From positions 248,001 through 312,000 of the forward strand of contig JAWLDA010000004.1 in NCBI GenBank assembly GCA_041686855.1: a DNA stretch of 64,000 nucleotides. The letters run 5' to 3'. This document shows, in pieces, positions 34,565 to 42,062 of the stretch. Numbering within the stretch: position 1 is the stretch's first letter; each line of letters starts with the position of its first letter. The notes beneath the pieces were generated by a model. That model saw only the letters and a list, made by a program, of their open reading frames with translations, did not search any database and was not told the origin of the DNA. Both the position numbers and the translations under genes were made by a program. Source of the DNA: JAWLDA01 sp041686855 (GTDB lineage: Bacteria; Bacillota; Limnochordia; DTU080; RSA5).

Positions 34565-34600
34565 GAGAGGCCGTCCGAAGATCTTTCGGGACGACCTCTC
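34565..34600 (-). terminator. Hairpin between aapJ-like and aapQ-like genes (distal)
   Basis: On the minus strand GAGAGGTCGTCCCGAA pairs with TTCGGACGGCCTCTC (one bulge, one wobble) and is followed by TTT. It resembles a leaky intrinsic terminator or processing stop that favours expression of the binding protein over the permeases. Confidence 0.6.
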
Positions 34601-34626
34601 GCAGGTTGATGGCGTTGTCCTTGTGG

Positions 34627-34655
34627 GCGGCGCCGGCTCTGAGGAGCGGCGCCGC
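34627..34655 (-). terminator. GC-rich hairpin just after the aapJ-like stop
   Basis: On the minus strand GCGGCGCCGCTC and GAGCCGGCGCCGC pair around loop CTCA with a single bulge, about 9 bases after the stop codon. No U-run follows; it is most likely a 3'-end stabilising hairpin working with the second hairpin at 34565-34600. Confidence 0.6.
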
Positions 34656-34663
34656 ACGTTGGT

Positions 34664-35674
34664 CTAGCGGAAGGGGTTGGCGTAAAGGAGACCGCCGTCT
34701 TGCCACTGTCGGTTTTGACCGCGGGGAATGCCGAGAGGAGCGAGATTGCGCTCGTACACTTCGGCGTAGTTACCGACGGCTTCGATCACTCTCACGGCCC
34801 ACTCGTTGTCGAGGCCAAGCTTCTCGCCGAGATCGCCGGACTTGCCGAGGAAGCGGTTGATCTCGGGGTTGTCGCTGGCGAAGGAGCGGACGTTGGCCTG
34901 GGTGATCCCGACCTCCTCGGCAAAGAACGTGGCTTGGACAACCCAGGAGACCACGTCGGCCCACTCGCTGTCACCGTGGCGGGTGAGAGGACCAAGCGGC
35001 TCTTTGGAGATCGTCGCTTCGAGGATGACGTGGTCATCCGGATTGGCGAAGACCATGCGCCGGCTGGCAAGCTGCGACTTGTCGCTGGTGACGGCGTCGC
35101 AGCGACCTTGTTCGTAACTGTTGTACACCGTGTCAACTTCCTCAAAGACGACGGGCGTGAAAGGAATCCCCTGGGCACGCATCGTGTCGGCGAGGTTCAA
35201 CTCGGTGGTCGTACCCTTGGTGACGCAGATGGCTGCGCCGGCAAGGTCGCTCAGCTCCTCAACGCCCAGATCCGCCCGGACCATAAAGCCTTGGCCGTCG
35301 TAGAAAGTCGTCGGCGCATAGGTGGCCGTCCAGTCGGTGTCGCGCGTCAGCGTCCAGGTCGTGTTGCGGATGAGGACATCGACTTCGCCGGTTTGCACGG
35401 CCGGCTGGCGTTGAGCCGCCGAGAGCGGCACAAAGTCGACTGCGTCGCCATCCCCTAGCACGGCAGCGGCAATGGCTCGGCAAAAGTCAACGTCGAATCC
35501 GTTCCAGTTGCCCTGGTTGTCAATGAATCCAAATCCAGGTAGGGCGTTGTTGACGCCGCACACCAAACGGTCGCGATCTTGCACCGTCTGCAACGTTTGT
35601 GCGCTTGCCGATACGGCAAGCAGGGCGACCATCAACAGTAGCGAGAAAAGCATGAAGACACGTCTTTGGCGCAT
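34664..35674 (-). CDS. General L-amino-acid-binding protein (AapJ-like)
   Basis: A 336-residue substrate-binding protein of the AapJ type. It has a signal peptide (MLFSLLLMVALLAVSASAQ) with an A-S-A signal-peptidase-I site and no lipobox Cys. The mature protein has VCGVNNALPGFGFIDNQG, GFDVDFCRAIAAAVLGD, AAQRQPAVQTGEVDVLIRNT and GAAICVTKGTTTELN, all AapJ-like. Soluble binding proteins of this type normally live in a periplasm bounded by an outer membrane; monoderm Bacillota usually lipidate them. It heads a four-gene transporter operon. Confidence 0.94.
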   Translation of the reverse strand: MRQRRVFMLFSLLLMVALLAVSASAQTLQTVQDRDRLVCGVNNALPGFGFIDNQGNWNGFDVDFCRAIAAAVLGDGDAVDFVPLSAAQRQPAVQTGEVDVLIRNTTWTLTRDTDWTATYAPTTFYDGQGFMVRADLGVEELSDLAGAAICVTKGTTTELNLADTMRAQGIPFTPVVFEEVDTVYNSYEQGRCDAVTSDKSQLASRRMVFANPDDHVILEATISKEPLGPLTRHGDSEWADVVSWVVQATFFAEEVGITQANVRSFASDNPEINRFLGKSGDLGEKLGLDNEWAVRVIEAVGNYAEVYERNLAPLGIPRGQNRQWQDGGLLYANPFR

Positions 35675-35744
35675 GTTTCGACCATTCCCCCTGTATGGTT
35701 TTAACAGCTAATGGTGTCGTTCACGGAATTCTCACGGGTTCCTT

Positions 35745-36650
35745 TTAAATTCTTTCCAGGATATGATCGAGGCTTTGCGCTGCGCTGTACATGCTCTGAA
35801 ACGACAGAGGACGCTTTAGGATCGCGTCGAAGTCTCGCAGGGTAAAGGCGCGTGGGTCAATCGTGGGGAGTTCGCTCCACTCAAAGGGTACCGAAACAGG
35901 GGCTCCGGGTCGCGGTCGAGGAGAGTACGCACCAACGATCGTCTTTCCGGGAAGATTCTGCAGGTGATCGACGTACACGCGTCGACCGCGGTTACGCACT
36001 AATCGCTCGTTGGTAGCAATGGATGGCATCGCTTTGGCGGCCAGCTTGCCGATGAAGCCCGCAAATTGGCTCGTCTGCTTGTACGTGTAGCGCGGCTCGA
36101 CGGGAACGTAGACGTGGATGCCGGTTGCTCCAGAGAGTTTGGGAAAGCTTTGCACGCTAATCTCGCTGAGTGCGTCGCGTACAAAGGCAGCGACTTCGCG
36201 CACCTCGTCGAAGGTGACCCCGTCGTTGGGATCAAGATCGATCACGACATAATCCGGGAATTGTACGGTGTGAATGCGGGACATCCAAGGGTGAAACTCG
36301 ATCGCTGCTTGGTTTGCGAGCCAGATGAGAGTCGGTGTGTCGTTGGCCAGTATGTATCGGGTCACCTTCTCCCCTTCGGATCCGATCACCGGGTAGGTGC
36401 TGATCCACTCCGGAGCGTACTCCGGGCAGTCCTTTTGATAAAAGCCCTCCTGATCAATTCCGTCCGGGTAGCGTGTGACGGTCAACGGCCGATCCCGCAA
36501 ATGCCCGAGCAGAAGGTGAGAGACCATAAAAATGTAGTGAATGAGATCGGCCTTGGTCACTTGCTCTTTGGGCCAGATCAACTTCTCAAGGTTGGTCACT
36601 TCGATTGTGCGGCCTTCGACGTCCACGCTCTGAGTGGTCTTGGTGGCCAA
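35745..36650 (-). CDS. NHEJ DNA polymerase/primase (LigD polymerase domain)
   Basis: A 301-residue stand-alone LigD polymerase domain of the archaeo-eukaryotic primase fold. It fills gaps and adds nucleotides during Ku-dependent double-strand break repair. It has the catalytic pair in VVIDLDPNDG (Asp138 and Asp140), LSGATGIHVYVP with the catalytic His, and RYTYKQTSQFAGFIG and GAYSPRPRPGAPVSVPFEW typical of the family. TTG 36650 was chosen because GGGAG lies 9 bases upstream. It follows the ligase gene by 17 bases in the order ku-ligase-polymerase, a split form of LigD. Confidence 0.93.
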   Translation of the reverse strand: MATKTTQSVDVEGRTIEVTNLEKLIWPKEQVTKADLIHYIFMVSHLLLGHLRDRPLTVTRYPDGIDQEGFYQKDCPEYAPEWISTYPVIGSEGEKVTRYILANDTPTLIWLANQAAIEFHPWMSRIHTVQFPDYVVIDLDPNDGVTFDEVREVAAFVRDALSEISVQSFPKLSGATGIHVYVPVEPRYTYKQTSQFAGFIGKLAAKAMPSIATNERLVRNRGRRVYVDHLQNLPGKTIVGAYSPRPRPGAPVSVPFEWSELPTIDPRAFTLRDFDAILKRPLSFQSMYSAAQSLDHILERI

Positions 36651-36667
36651 GGTTACACACTCCCTCT

Positions 36668-37654
36668 CTACACGGATGACACTAGGAACGGACCAAACTC
36701 GGACTCGATGCGACACTCGCTTGCGCGCTTGTCGGGACGAAGGCCGCGAAAGGCGGGGTGGCGGAGGTGTCCATTGGCGGTAAGGGTGAGAAACTCGACC
36801 GTGCATACAAGCGTTGGCTGAGTCCAGCGAGCGGAGCGGGCGTAGGCCCCGGGGATCGAGGAGAACGCAGGCTCCTCCTGGTTGATGCGGTCTAGACCGG
36901 CACGAAGTGAGCTGTTCTCTGCGTCAGAGAAGCCTGTCCCCACATGGCCGACGAATCGCAAGCTCCCGTCCGTTTCGTACAGACCAAGGAGGAGGCTCTT
37001 GAAGTAGCCGCCTTCCTTTGGCTCGAAGCCGCCGATCACGCAGTCGGCTGTGTACACGTTTCGCACCTTAATCCAATCGCGCGAGCGTCGGCCGGGTTCG
37101 TACGGACTCTCCAACGCCTTAGCAACGATGCCCTCGAGGCCCTGGTCGGCTGCAGCTTGAAAGAGTGCGGTGCCCTGGCCGCGGATCCCTTTGGGGAGAC
37201 TGATTGAATCCCCTTCACAAACGATGGCGTGTAAACGCTCCTGGCGAGTGTGGAGTGGACGTGCCATGAGGTCCTCACCGTTGTGATAGAGAGAATCGAA
37301 GGCGACGTACACGGTAGGCGAAACCTGCTGTGAACGGGCGATCGCCTGAGGGTCCCGCTGGGCGTTGCGGGCACGGACGCGGTCGAAATTTGGGCGCCCG
37401 TCCGGCCCCAATATGACGATCTCTCCATCGAGAATCGCCTGATCGGCCTCGATGTGATCCTGTAATCGCCGCAATTCCGGGAAGCGGGGGAGGGCGGGTT
37501 TGAGGTTCCGGGTCGTCAGCCAAAACTCTGAACCGTCCTTGTAGGCAAGGGCACGAATTCCATCCCACTTTAGTTCAAAGGTGTGCGCATCCGAATCGAA
37601 AGCCTCGCCCGGCGTTGCGAGCATGGGCCGAATGGCCCGCGGAAACGGACTCAT
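36668..37654 (-). CDS. ATP-dependent DNA ligase (LigD ligase domain)
   Basis: A 328-residue ATP-dependent DNA ligase that seals breaks in non-homologous end joining. The adenylated Lys29 lies in ELKWDGIR. Further nucleotidyltransferase motifs are ILDGEIVILG, FDSLYHNGEDL, GLEGIVAKALESPY and RSRDWIKVR, then an OB-fold C-terminal part with GGYFKSLLLGLY and VEFLTLTANGHLRHPAF. The ATG overlaps the ku stop by 4 bases, so the two are translationally coupled. The 3'-phosphoesterase domain of full LigD is not encoded here. Confidence 0.94.
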   Translation of the reverse strand: MSPFPRAIRPMLATPGEAFDSDAHTFELKWDGIRALAYKDGSEFWLTTRNLKPALPRFPELRRLQDHIEADQAILDGEIVILGPDGRPNFDRVRARNAQRDPQAIARSQQVSPTVYVAFDSLYHNGEDLMARPLHTRQERLHAIVCEGDSISLPKGIRGQGTALFQAAADQGLEGIVAKALESPYEPGRRSRDWIKVRNVYTADCVIGGFEPKEGGYFKSLLLGLYETDGSLRFVGHVGTGFSDAENSSLRAGLDRINQEEPAFSSIPGAYARSARWTQPTLVCTVEFLTLTANGHLRHPAFRGLRPDKRASECRIESEFGPFLVSSV

Positions 37655-38523
37655 CGAGTGGCGGTCTCCTTCACCCGCTTGGCGGCGCCATTCCGCTTGG
37701 TCTGCCCTTTGCGGGCCGTCCCTTTGCTAGCGCCGTTTCCGTTTTTGCTGCCGTTAGAGGTTGCGCTTAAGGATGCCTCCAACGCCTCCATCAAGTCGAT
37801 TACTCGACCCGCCGGCGCAGCCGCGGGCGCCACCTTCGTTTCGTCTCCTTGAATCTTGGCATGGATCAACTCTTGGAGGGCTTGGCGGTACTCGTCCTGG
37901 TACTTCTCCGGGGTGAAAGGCTCGGTCAGGTTATCCACGAGACGAATCGCCATGTCGAGCTCCTTCTCGTTTAGCTGGGGCTCCGCCGCCACTCCGGCGA
38001 GGCGCTCCACCTGGCGAATCTCGTCAGGGAAGAGCATCGTCTCCATTACCAGTACCTTGTCGTACACCCGCACACACGCGAGGGACTCTTTCTGTCGCAG
38101 GGCTACTTTGGCGATTGCGACTCGCTCTGAGTCGAGCATGGCCCGCCGGAGGAGGAAGTACGGCTTTTGCGCACCCTCGTCAGGTTCGAGGTAGTAGCTG
38201 CGCTCGTAGTAGATCGGATCGATTTCAGAGAGTGAGACGAAGTCGAGAATGTCGACTCGTTTTGCCGTCTCGACCGGGAGGGACTCGAGCTCCTCGTCTT
38301 CGACCACGACGAACTCGCCCGGATTGATGGGGTACCCTTTGACCAGCTCTCCCTGCTCGACTTCTCGTTCGCAGTTGGGGCAGAACTTCATGTAGCGGAT
38401 CTGCGATCCGCACTCCCTGTGCAGCGAGTTGAACCGAATGTCCCGATTCTCCGTGGCAGAGTAGAGTCGAACCGGAATGTTCACTAAGCCGAAGCTGATC
38501 GAGCCTCTCCAAATGCTTCGCAT
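37651..38523 (-). CDS. ku: DNA end-binding protein Ku
   Basis: Bacterial Ku binds DNA ends as a homodimeric ring and recruits the LigD-type ligase. The 290-residue protein begins MRSIWRGSISFGLVNIPVRLYSATE, the family hallmark, and continues with FCPNCEREVEQGELVKGYPI, SLSEIDPIYYERSYYLEPD and a core ending near AGRVIDLMEALEASL. The last 45 residues are a Lys/Gly/Ala-rich basic tail, usual in Ku proteins of spore formers and thought to bind DNA. GGGAGG lies 10 bases before the ATG. In Bacillus, Ku and LigD protect spores from breaks; the same may hold here. Confidence 0.97.
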   Translation of the reverse strand: MRSIWRGSISFGLVNIPVRLYSATENRDIRFNSLHRECGSQIRYMKFCPNCEREVEQGELVKGYPINPGEFVVVEDEELESLPVETAKRVDILDFVSLSEIDPIYYERSYYLEPDEGAQKPYFLLRRAMLDSERVAIAKVALRQKESLACVRVYDKVLVMETMLFPDEIRQVERLAGVAAEPQLNEKELDMAIRLVDNLTEPFTPEKYQDEYRQALQELIHAKIQGDETKVAPAAAPAGRVIDLMEALEASLSATSNGSKNGNGASKGTARKGQTKRNGAAKRVKETATR

Positions 38524-38713
38524 GGCAAATCCGACCTCCCGACTGAAGGGCCTGACACCTCGAGTTGTTGGATCTAGTGTGCCGAGTCCGGACCGCGGGC
38601 ATGTGGCGGCGGGAGTGGGGGTATCTTCCTAGAGGCATAGGGCGAATTTTGCCGGAGGTGTCGAAAGGTTTGCGAAGGAATGTGGAAAAGGCGGACTAGC
38701 AGCGAGAGGGAGT

Positions 38714-39085
38714 CTAGCGTCTGTGGCCTCCTTGGATGAACGGCATGACGAGGCGCAGCCTCTCAAAGAGCTGGCGCTCCTTTTGGTTAACCTCTTCGAG
38801 ACACTTGGCGACGGCTTTGTCCAATTCAATGAGGTCCCTGATGGATGTGGGCGTGTGTCGGCCAATACGCAGGGATTTGATCTTCTCAGCCTGCTCATGG
38901 ATGAGCCCCGCCACGGCAAGACTTTCCAGTGCGACTGCGTGGAGCAGTTCTCCCACTTCGTCATGTGGGGAGTGCCGGCGCAAGCTTTTGGGTTTCGATG
39001 GGCTCCGTCGGGTGCGCGTCCCCCCGCCACGTCTCCTCCGTGCGCCTGATTCGTCTTTAGGATTTAATGAGACGGTGCTCCACAT
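38714..39085 (-). CDS. Small helical protein, paralogue of the one at 39177-39560
   Basis: A 123-residue protein with a basic, Gly/Arg-rich start and a helical core: GELLHAVALESLAVAGLIHEQAEKI, then IELDKAVAKCLEEVNQKERQLFERLRLV. The core aligns by eye with the divergent neighbour (LESIALEELALSGLVNACAEQL ... IDSSVQSLLGLVAQKEKILTQKLKLIL). GGAGGG lies 6 bases before ATG 39085. The IALEE-type helix resembles a module I recall from collagen-like spore-surface proteins of Bacillota, but this is recollection, not a search result. Function unknown. Confidence 0.65.
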   Translation of the reverse strand: MWSTVSLNPKDESGARRRRGGGTRTRRSPSKPKSLRRHSPHDEVGELLHAVALESLAVAGLIHEQAEKIKSLRIGRHTPTSIRDLIELDKAVAKCLEEVNQKERQLFERLRLVMPFIQGGHRR

Positions 39086-39176
39086 CCCGATCCCTCCGAG
39101 AATCCCAGAGTACGCGTTTTAGGGTGCTCTGGTGATTGCATGTTGCGCAGTGGCGGCGCGACGGAACAGTAGACCG

Positions 39177-39560
39177 ATGCATAGGTTGGTGAGAGCCGAC
39201 TATGTCCGGGGGGGACCAGATGTGGGGACGCCACAATTTCCGGAGTTGCCGCCACCACCGCGCGAAGAGACGATTTGGAAGTATATGCTTGAATCAATCG
39301 CACTTGAGGAGCTAGCGCTATCGGGCTTGGTAAACGCTTGCGCCGAGCAACTGCGGAAAGTGTGTCAGTGTGAGGTGCTCGATCCGGTGAGCCCCTCCGA
39401 GATGGCTGAGATCGATAGTTCGGTGCAGTCGCTCCTCGGGTTGGTGGCGCAAAAGGAGAAAATTCTTACACAGAAATTGAAGCTGATACTAAAGGCTCAA
39501 AAGCAACTGGACCTCGACGACAGCGATGAAGACGAGATTTCGGGCGAATTCTTCAAGTGA
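39177..39560 (+). CDS. Small helical protein, paralogue of the one at 38714-39085
   Basis: A 127-residue protein with a Pro-rich segment (PQFPELPPPPREE) and a helical core: WKYMLESIALEELALSGLVN, then EMAEIDSSVQSLLGLVAQKEKILTQKLKL. It ends in an acidic tail (DLDDSDEDEISGEFFK), whereas its paralogue ends basic. The start is uncertain: ATG 39177 is a reasonable choice but the ribosome binding site is weak; GTG 39132 and later GTG codons are in frame. The pair is transcribed divergently from a shared 90-base region. Function unknown; a spore-surface link is possible. Confidence 0.6.
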   Translation: MHRLVRADYVRGGPDVGTPQFPELPPPPREETIWKYMLESIALEELALSGLVNACAEQLRKVCQCEVLDPVSPSEMAEIDSSVQSLLGLVAQKEKILTQKLKLILKAQKQLDLDDSDEDEISGEFFK

Positions 39561-39583
39561 TGGCTCGGACGTCTCACTCGTGG

Positions 39584-39612
39584 TTGACCGGCGGGGAAAA
39601 GTGGGGTATACT
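39584..39612 (+). promoter_or_regulatory. Promoter of tRNA-Val(UAC)
   Basis: TTGACC and TATACT are separated by 17 bases, a near-consensus vegetative sigma-A-type promoter. The -10 box ends 21 bases before the first base of the tRNA. Confidence 0.8.
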
Positions 39613-39633
39613 GAGGATCGCCTCGTTGTCGGC

Positions 39634-39710
39634 GGAGGGTTAGCTCAGTTGGTTAGAGCGCGTGCCTTACAAGCATGAGGCCACTGGTTCGAGTCCAGTA
39701 CCCTCCACCA
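39634..39710 (+). tRNA. tRNA-Val (anticodon UAC)
   Basis: A complete cloverleaf: acceptor GGAGGGT with ACCCTCC, D-arm GCTC/GAGC, anticodon stem CGTGC/GCATG with loop CTTACAA giving UAC, variable AGGCC and T-arm ACTGG TTCGAGT CCAGT. CCA is encoded (39708-39710). It has its own promoter and is followed by a strong terminator. Confidence 0.95.
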
Positions 39711-39755
39711 CATTCAAAACGTTCGCCCCGAGCGGGGCGCAAACTTTCACTCGAG

Positions 39756-39780
39756 CTCGGCCATACGGCCGAGTTTTTTT
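39756..39780 (+). terminator. Intrinsic terminator after tRNA-Val
   Basis: CTCGGCC and GGCCGAG pair around ATAC and are followed by seven T residues. A second hairpin (CGCCCC/GGGGCG) lies just upstream at 39724-39739. Confidence 0.9.
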
Positions 39781-39985
39781 GCGCGTCGCCTCCTGTTCGC
39801 GAGCCAAATGGCGGGAGCCCTCAACCAAGCTTGGAGCGGTCAACTCTCTCCGGAGGCAGCGCTGATCGAGGCTGAAAACGCAGCGAATAATGCGTTGCAG
39901 GCGATCCAATAGCAACGAGTTGACGTGGGGCCCGGTGGTTTTTAAGACGATCGGGCCCCATTCGAGAAAAAGTTGCGGGACATGC
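39781..39985. other. Intergenic stretch with one inverted repeat, no gene seen
   Basis: No convincing gene is seen between the tRNA-Val terminator and the tRNA-Asp promoter. GGGGCCCG (39927-39934) and CGGGCCCC (39952-39959) form a perfect 8-bp stem with a 17-base loop. Reading frames here on the minus strand run through tRNA genes and are spurious. Confidence 0.5.
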
Positions 39986-40014
39986 TTGACACGCAGGGAC
40001 GCAGGTGATAGTAT
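39986..40014 (+). promoter_or_regulatory. Promoter of tRNA-Asp/tRNA-Phe
   Basis: A consensus TTGACA -35 box and TAGTAT -10 box with a 17-base spacer lie 20 bases ahead of tRNA-Asp. tRNA-Phe follows 50 bases later without its own obvious promoter. Confidence 0.85.
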
Positions 40015-40033
40015 ACACCTTGTGATCGCTGTT

Positions 40034-40110
40034 GGAGCCGTGGTGTAGTCGGTTAACACGCTGGCCTGTCACGCCGGAGATCGCGGGTTCGAGTCCCGTC
40101 GGCTCCGCCA
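40034..40110 (+). tRNA. tRNA-Asp (anticodon GUC)
   Basis: Acceptor GGAGCCG pairs with CGGCTCC; anticodon loop CTGTCAC gives GUC. The T-arm is GCGGG TTCGAGT CCCGT and CCA is encoded. It is followed directly by a perfect 10-bp hairpin. Confidence 0.95.
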
Positions 40111-40136
40111 GGGGACCAGTCCGATGACTGGTCCCC
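40111..40136 (+). other. Hairpin between tRNA-Asp and tRNA-Phe
   Basis: GGGGACCAGT and ACTGGTCCCC form a perfect 10-bp stem with loop CCGATG right after the tRNA-Asp CCA end. No U-run follows, so it is more likely an RNA-processing hairpin or partial terminator than a full stop. Confidence 0.6.
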
Positions 40137-40160
40137 GTTAAACCTTTCACACTGCAAGAC

Positions 40161-40236
40161 GGACAGGTAGCTCAGTCGGTAGAGCATCGGACTGAAAATC
40201 CGAGTGTCGGCGGTTCGATTCCGCCCCTGTCCACCA
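40161..40236 (+). tRNA. tRNA-Phe (anticodon GAA)
   Basis: Acceptor GGACAGG pairs with CCTGTCC; anticodon stem CGGAC/ATCCG-type with loop CTGAAAA gives GAA. T-arm GGCGG TTCGATT CCGCC; CCA is encoded. Transcribed with tRNA-Asp. Confidence 0.95.
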
Positions 40237-40239
40237 TGG

Positions 40240-40279
40240 AAAGCCCTGACTGACCGGAGAGGTCATCGGGGCTTTTTTT
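40240..40279 (+). terminator. Terminator after tRNA-Phe
   Basis: AAAGCCC...TGACC pairs with GGTCA...GGGGCTTT around GGAGA, followed by a T-run. The A-rich 5' flank means it can also serve the convergent mgtE gene on the other strand. Confidence 0.9.
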
Positions 40280-40326
40280 GTCGTGGGTGCGGCCGCATGC
40301 GGCGGGGGCTGGTCGTGGCTGATTCG

Positions 40327-41685
40327 CTAGAGATTGAGGACTGCGCGGGCGACCGTAAAGTAAATGAACAAGCCTGATGCATCGGCTACGGTTGTCACTA
40401 GCGGCGCCGATGCGACGGCGGGATCGAGGCCGAGTTTGCGTGCGAGAATAGGGAGTGATGCCCCCATGCAACTCGCAAGGATGACGATGGCCAGCACCGT
40501 GAGTCCGACCGTCAAACCGATGGCAAATCCCGTGCCGAAGATTTGCGACCAAAAGAAGGCGACCAAGGCCATAACGCCGCCCAAGAGTAGACCGACGAAC
40601 GACTCGCGCAGGATTACGTTGAAGACGTCCTGAAACCGTACCTCGCCGATCGCCATGGCGCGCACCACGAGGGTGGAGGCCTGCGCCCCCGCGTTTCCGC
40701 CTGTGCCGATGAGCAGGGGAATGAAGATCGCAAGTACGGTGATGGTCGCTAAGGTCTCTTCGTACAGTGAGAGGATGTTCCCGGTGACCGATTGCGCGGC
40801 AAAGAGCACCAAGAGCCACCCCAGCCGTTTGCGCACTAATCGAGAGACGCGAGCTGACAAGTAGCCTTCTTCGAGAGGCTCAAGGCCACCCATGCGGGCG
40901 ATATCCTCGCTCGTCTCCTCTTGGATCACGTCGATCACGTCGTCGACGGTGATCACGCCGATTGGGTGACCGAGTCCGTTGATGACAGGGAGCGCCAAAA
41001 AGCCGTAACGCTCGAATAGACGGGCCACCATCTCCTGATGCATATCCGCCGGAACGCTCACGACGTCGCCCGTGACGACGTCGGCGAGCGCGACGTGTGG
41101 CTGGGCGATAACGAGTTGGCGTAGAGAGACAACCCCGACGAGAGCGCCGCGTGTATCTGTGACGTAGATGTAAAATGCCGTCTCCGTGTCGGGTTGCAGT
41201 GTTCGCAAGTGGTCGAGGGTCTCCTCGACCGTAGTGTCGCAGGGGAGAGCGATGAAATCCGAGGTCATGATTCCCCCGGCGCTCGTCTCCGAGTACTGCA
41301 TGAGCCCTCGAACCGACTCGGCCTCCTTGGGAATCAACGCGAGAATGCCCTCGATCTCCCCCGGCGGAAAGGTGGCTAATAGGTCGACCAAATCGTCCAA
41401 AGGCATCGCTCCGAGGAGACGCGCTTGCGATTTGAGCGGCAGTGAGAGGACCAGCTCCCGTTGCTCCTCGTACTCGAGGCTGCGGACGAGGCGGGCGCCG
41501 TAAAGCGGTTCGACTCCTTCGACGAGGCGAATCCGGTCGTCGGGCGAAAGATCGAAGAGTAGCTCGGCGAGATCTGCCGGCTGATATGAGGCCACAAAAG
41601 ATTGGATTGCGTCCGAGCTGTTGCGGGCAAGTGTGAAGCGAAGGTGGTGCAAGACCTCAGCGGGTTCAGTCATGTGGGTGGGCAC
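40327..41685 (-). CDS. mgtE: Magnesium transporter MgtE
   Basis: MgtE is a homodimeric Mg2+ channel gated by cytosolic Mg2+. The 452-residue protein has an N-domain with superhelical repeats (LAELLFDLSPDDRIRLVE, LLATFPPGEIEGILALI), two CBS domains from about residue 135 to 255 (MTSDFIALPCDTTVEETL, PVINGLGHPIGVITVDDV), a plug helix, and five transmembrane helices ending with IGTGGNAGAQASTLVVRAMA and the pore-lining VADASGLFIYF. GTG 41685 follows GGGAG; ATG 41673 is in frame. No Mg2+-sensing leader is recognised upstream. Confidence 0.96.
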   Translation of the reverse strand: MPTHMTEPAEVLHHLRFTLARNSSDAIQSFVASYQPADLAELLFDLSPDDRIRLVEGVEPLYGARLVRSLEYEEQRELVLSLPLKSQARLLGAMPLDDLVDLLATFPPGEIEGILALIPKEAESVRGLMQYSETSAGGIMTSDFIALPCDTTVEETLDHLRTLQPDTETAFYIYVTDTRGALVGVVSLRQLVIAQPHVALADVVTGDVVSVPADMHQEMVARLFERYGFLALPVINGLGHPIGVITVDDVIDVIQEETSEDIARMGGLEPLEEGYLSARVSRLVRKRLGWLLVLFAAQSVTGNILSLYEETLATITVLAIFIPLLIGTGGNAGAQASTLVVRAMAIGEVRFQDVFNVILRESFVGLLLGGVMALVAFFWSQIFGTGFAIGLTVGLTVLAIVILASCMGASLPILARKLGLDPAVASAPLVTTVADASGLFIYFTVARAVLNL

Positions 41686-41754
41686 GGAGATCTCTCCCTA
41701 ACGCTGCTCGACGACAGCCTTAGTATTCTGGTCACAACTTCCGAGAAAAATCCC

Positions 41755-41783
41755 TTGTCAACACGGGAGGTCCCTGCTATAAT
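41755..41783 (+). promoter_or_regulatory. Promoter of the tRNA-Gly/Cys/Val cluster
   Basis: TTGTCA and a perfect TATAAT are spaced by 17 bases, 47 bases ahead of tRNA-Gly. It points away from the divergent mgtE gene. Confidence 0.85.
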
Positions 41784-41829
41784 AACAAGTGTTCTCGCTG
41801 TGCTGTCAAGCGAGAGCGTGTTGGAGCAT

Positions 41830-41905
41830 GCGGGCGTAGCTCAGTTGGTAGAGCACAACCTTGCCATGGTTGGGGTCGCGAGTTCGAGTCTCGTCGCCCG
41901 CTCCA
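41830..41905 (+). tRNA. tRNA-Gly (anticodon GCC)
   Basis: Acceptor GCGGGCG pairs with CGCCCGC; anticodon loop TTGCCAT gives GCC. The T-arm is GCGAG TTCGAGT CTCGT and CCA is encoded. First of three clustered tRNAs. Confidence 0.95.
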
Positions 41906-41919
41906 CGTTACACCTTAGC

Positions 41920-41939
41920 ATGCGGCCGTGTGGCCGCAT
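41920..41939 (+). other. Perfect hairpin between tRNA-Gly and tRNA-Cys
   Basis: ATGCGGCC and GGCCGCAT pair perfectly around GTGT. There is no U-run; as with the hairpin after tRNA-Asp, it may guide tRNA 3' processing or cause partial termination. Confidence 0.55.
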
Positions 41940-41975
41940 CGTTGTGTCGGGGAATGAAACCGATAACTTTGGCGA

Positions 41976-42051
41976 GGCGGCATGGCCAAGTGGCTAAGGC
42001 GGGGGACTGCAAATCCCCTATTCCCCAGTTCGAATCTGGGTGCCGCCTCCA
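41976..42051 (+). tRNA. tRNA-Cys (anticodon GCA)
   Basis: Acceptor GGCGGCA pairs with TGCCGCC; anticodon stem GGGGA/TCCCC with loop CTGCAAA gives GCA. T-arm CCCAG TTCGAAT CTGGG; CCA is encoded. Confidence 0.95.
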
Positions 42052-42062
42052 AATTTTATAAC

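Noticed and set aside
39667..40059. Minus-strand reading frame ending in GTGLEPVASCL over tRNA-Val
   Set aside because: The peptide is the well-known artefact of translating tRNA antisense; it overlaps a tRNA, a terminator and a promoter.
39821..40150. Minus-strand frame with GLEPAISGVTGQ over tRNA-Asp
   Set aside because: Same tRNA-antisense artefact; no ribosome binding site and no family.
40172..40819. Minus-strand frame ending GGIEPPTLGFSVRCSTD
   Set aside because: Out of frame with mgtE and runs over tRNA-Phe; the end is a tRNA-antisense peptide.
41686..41754. Mg2+-sensing riboswitch ahead of mgtE
   Set aside because: The gap is too short and no M-box core motifs were recognised.
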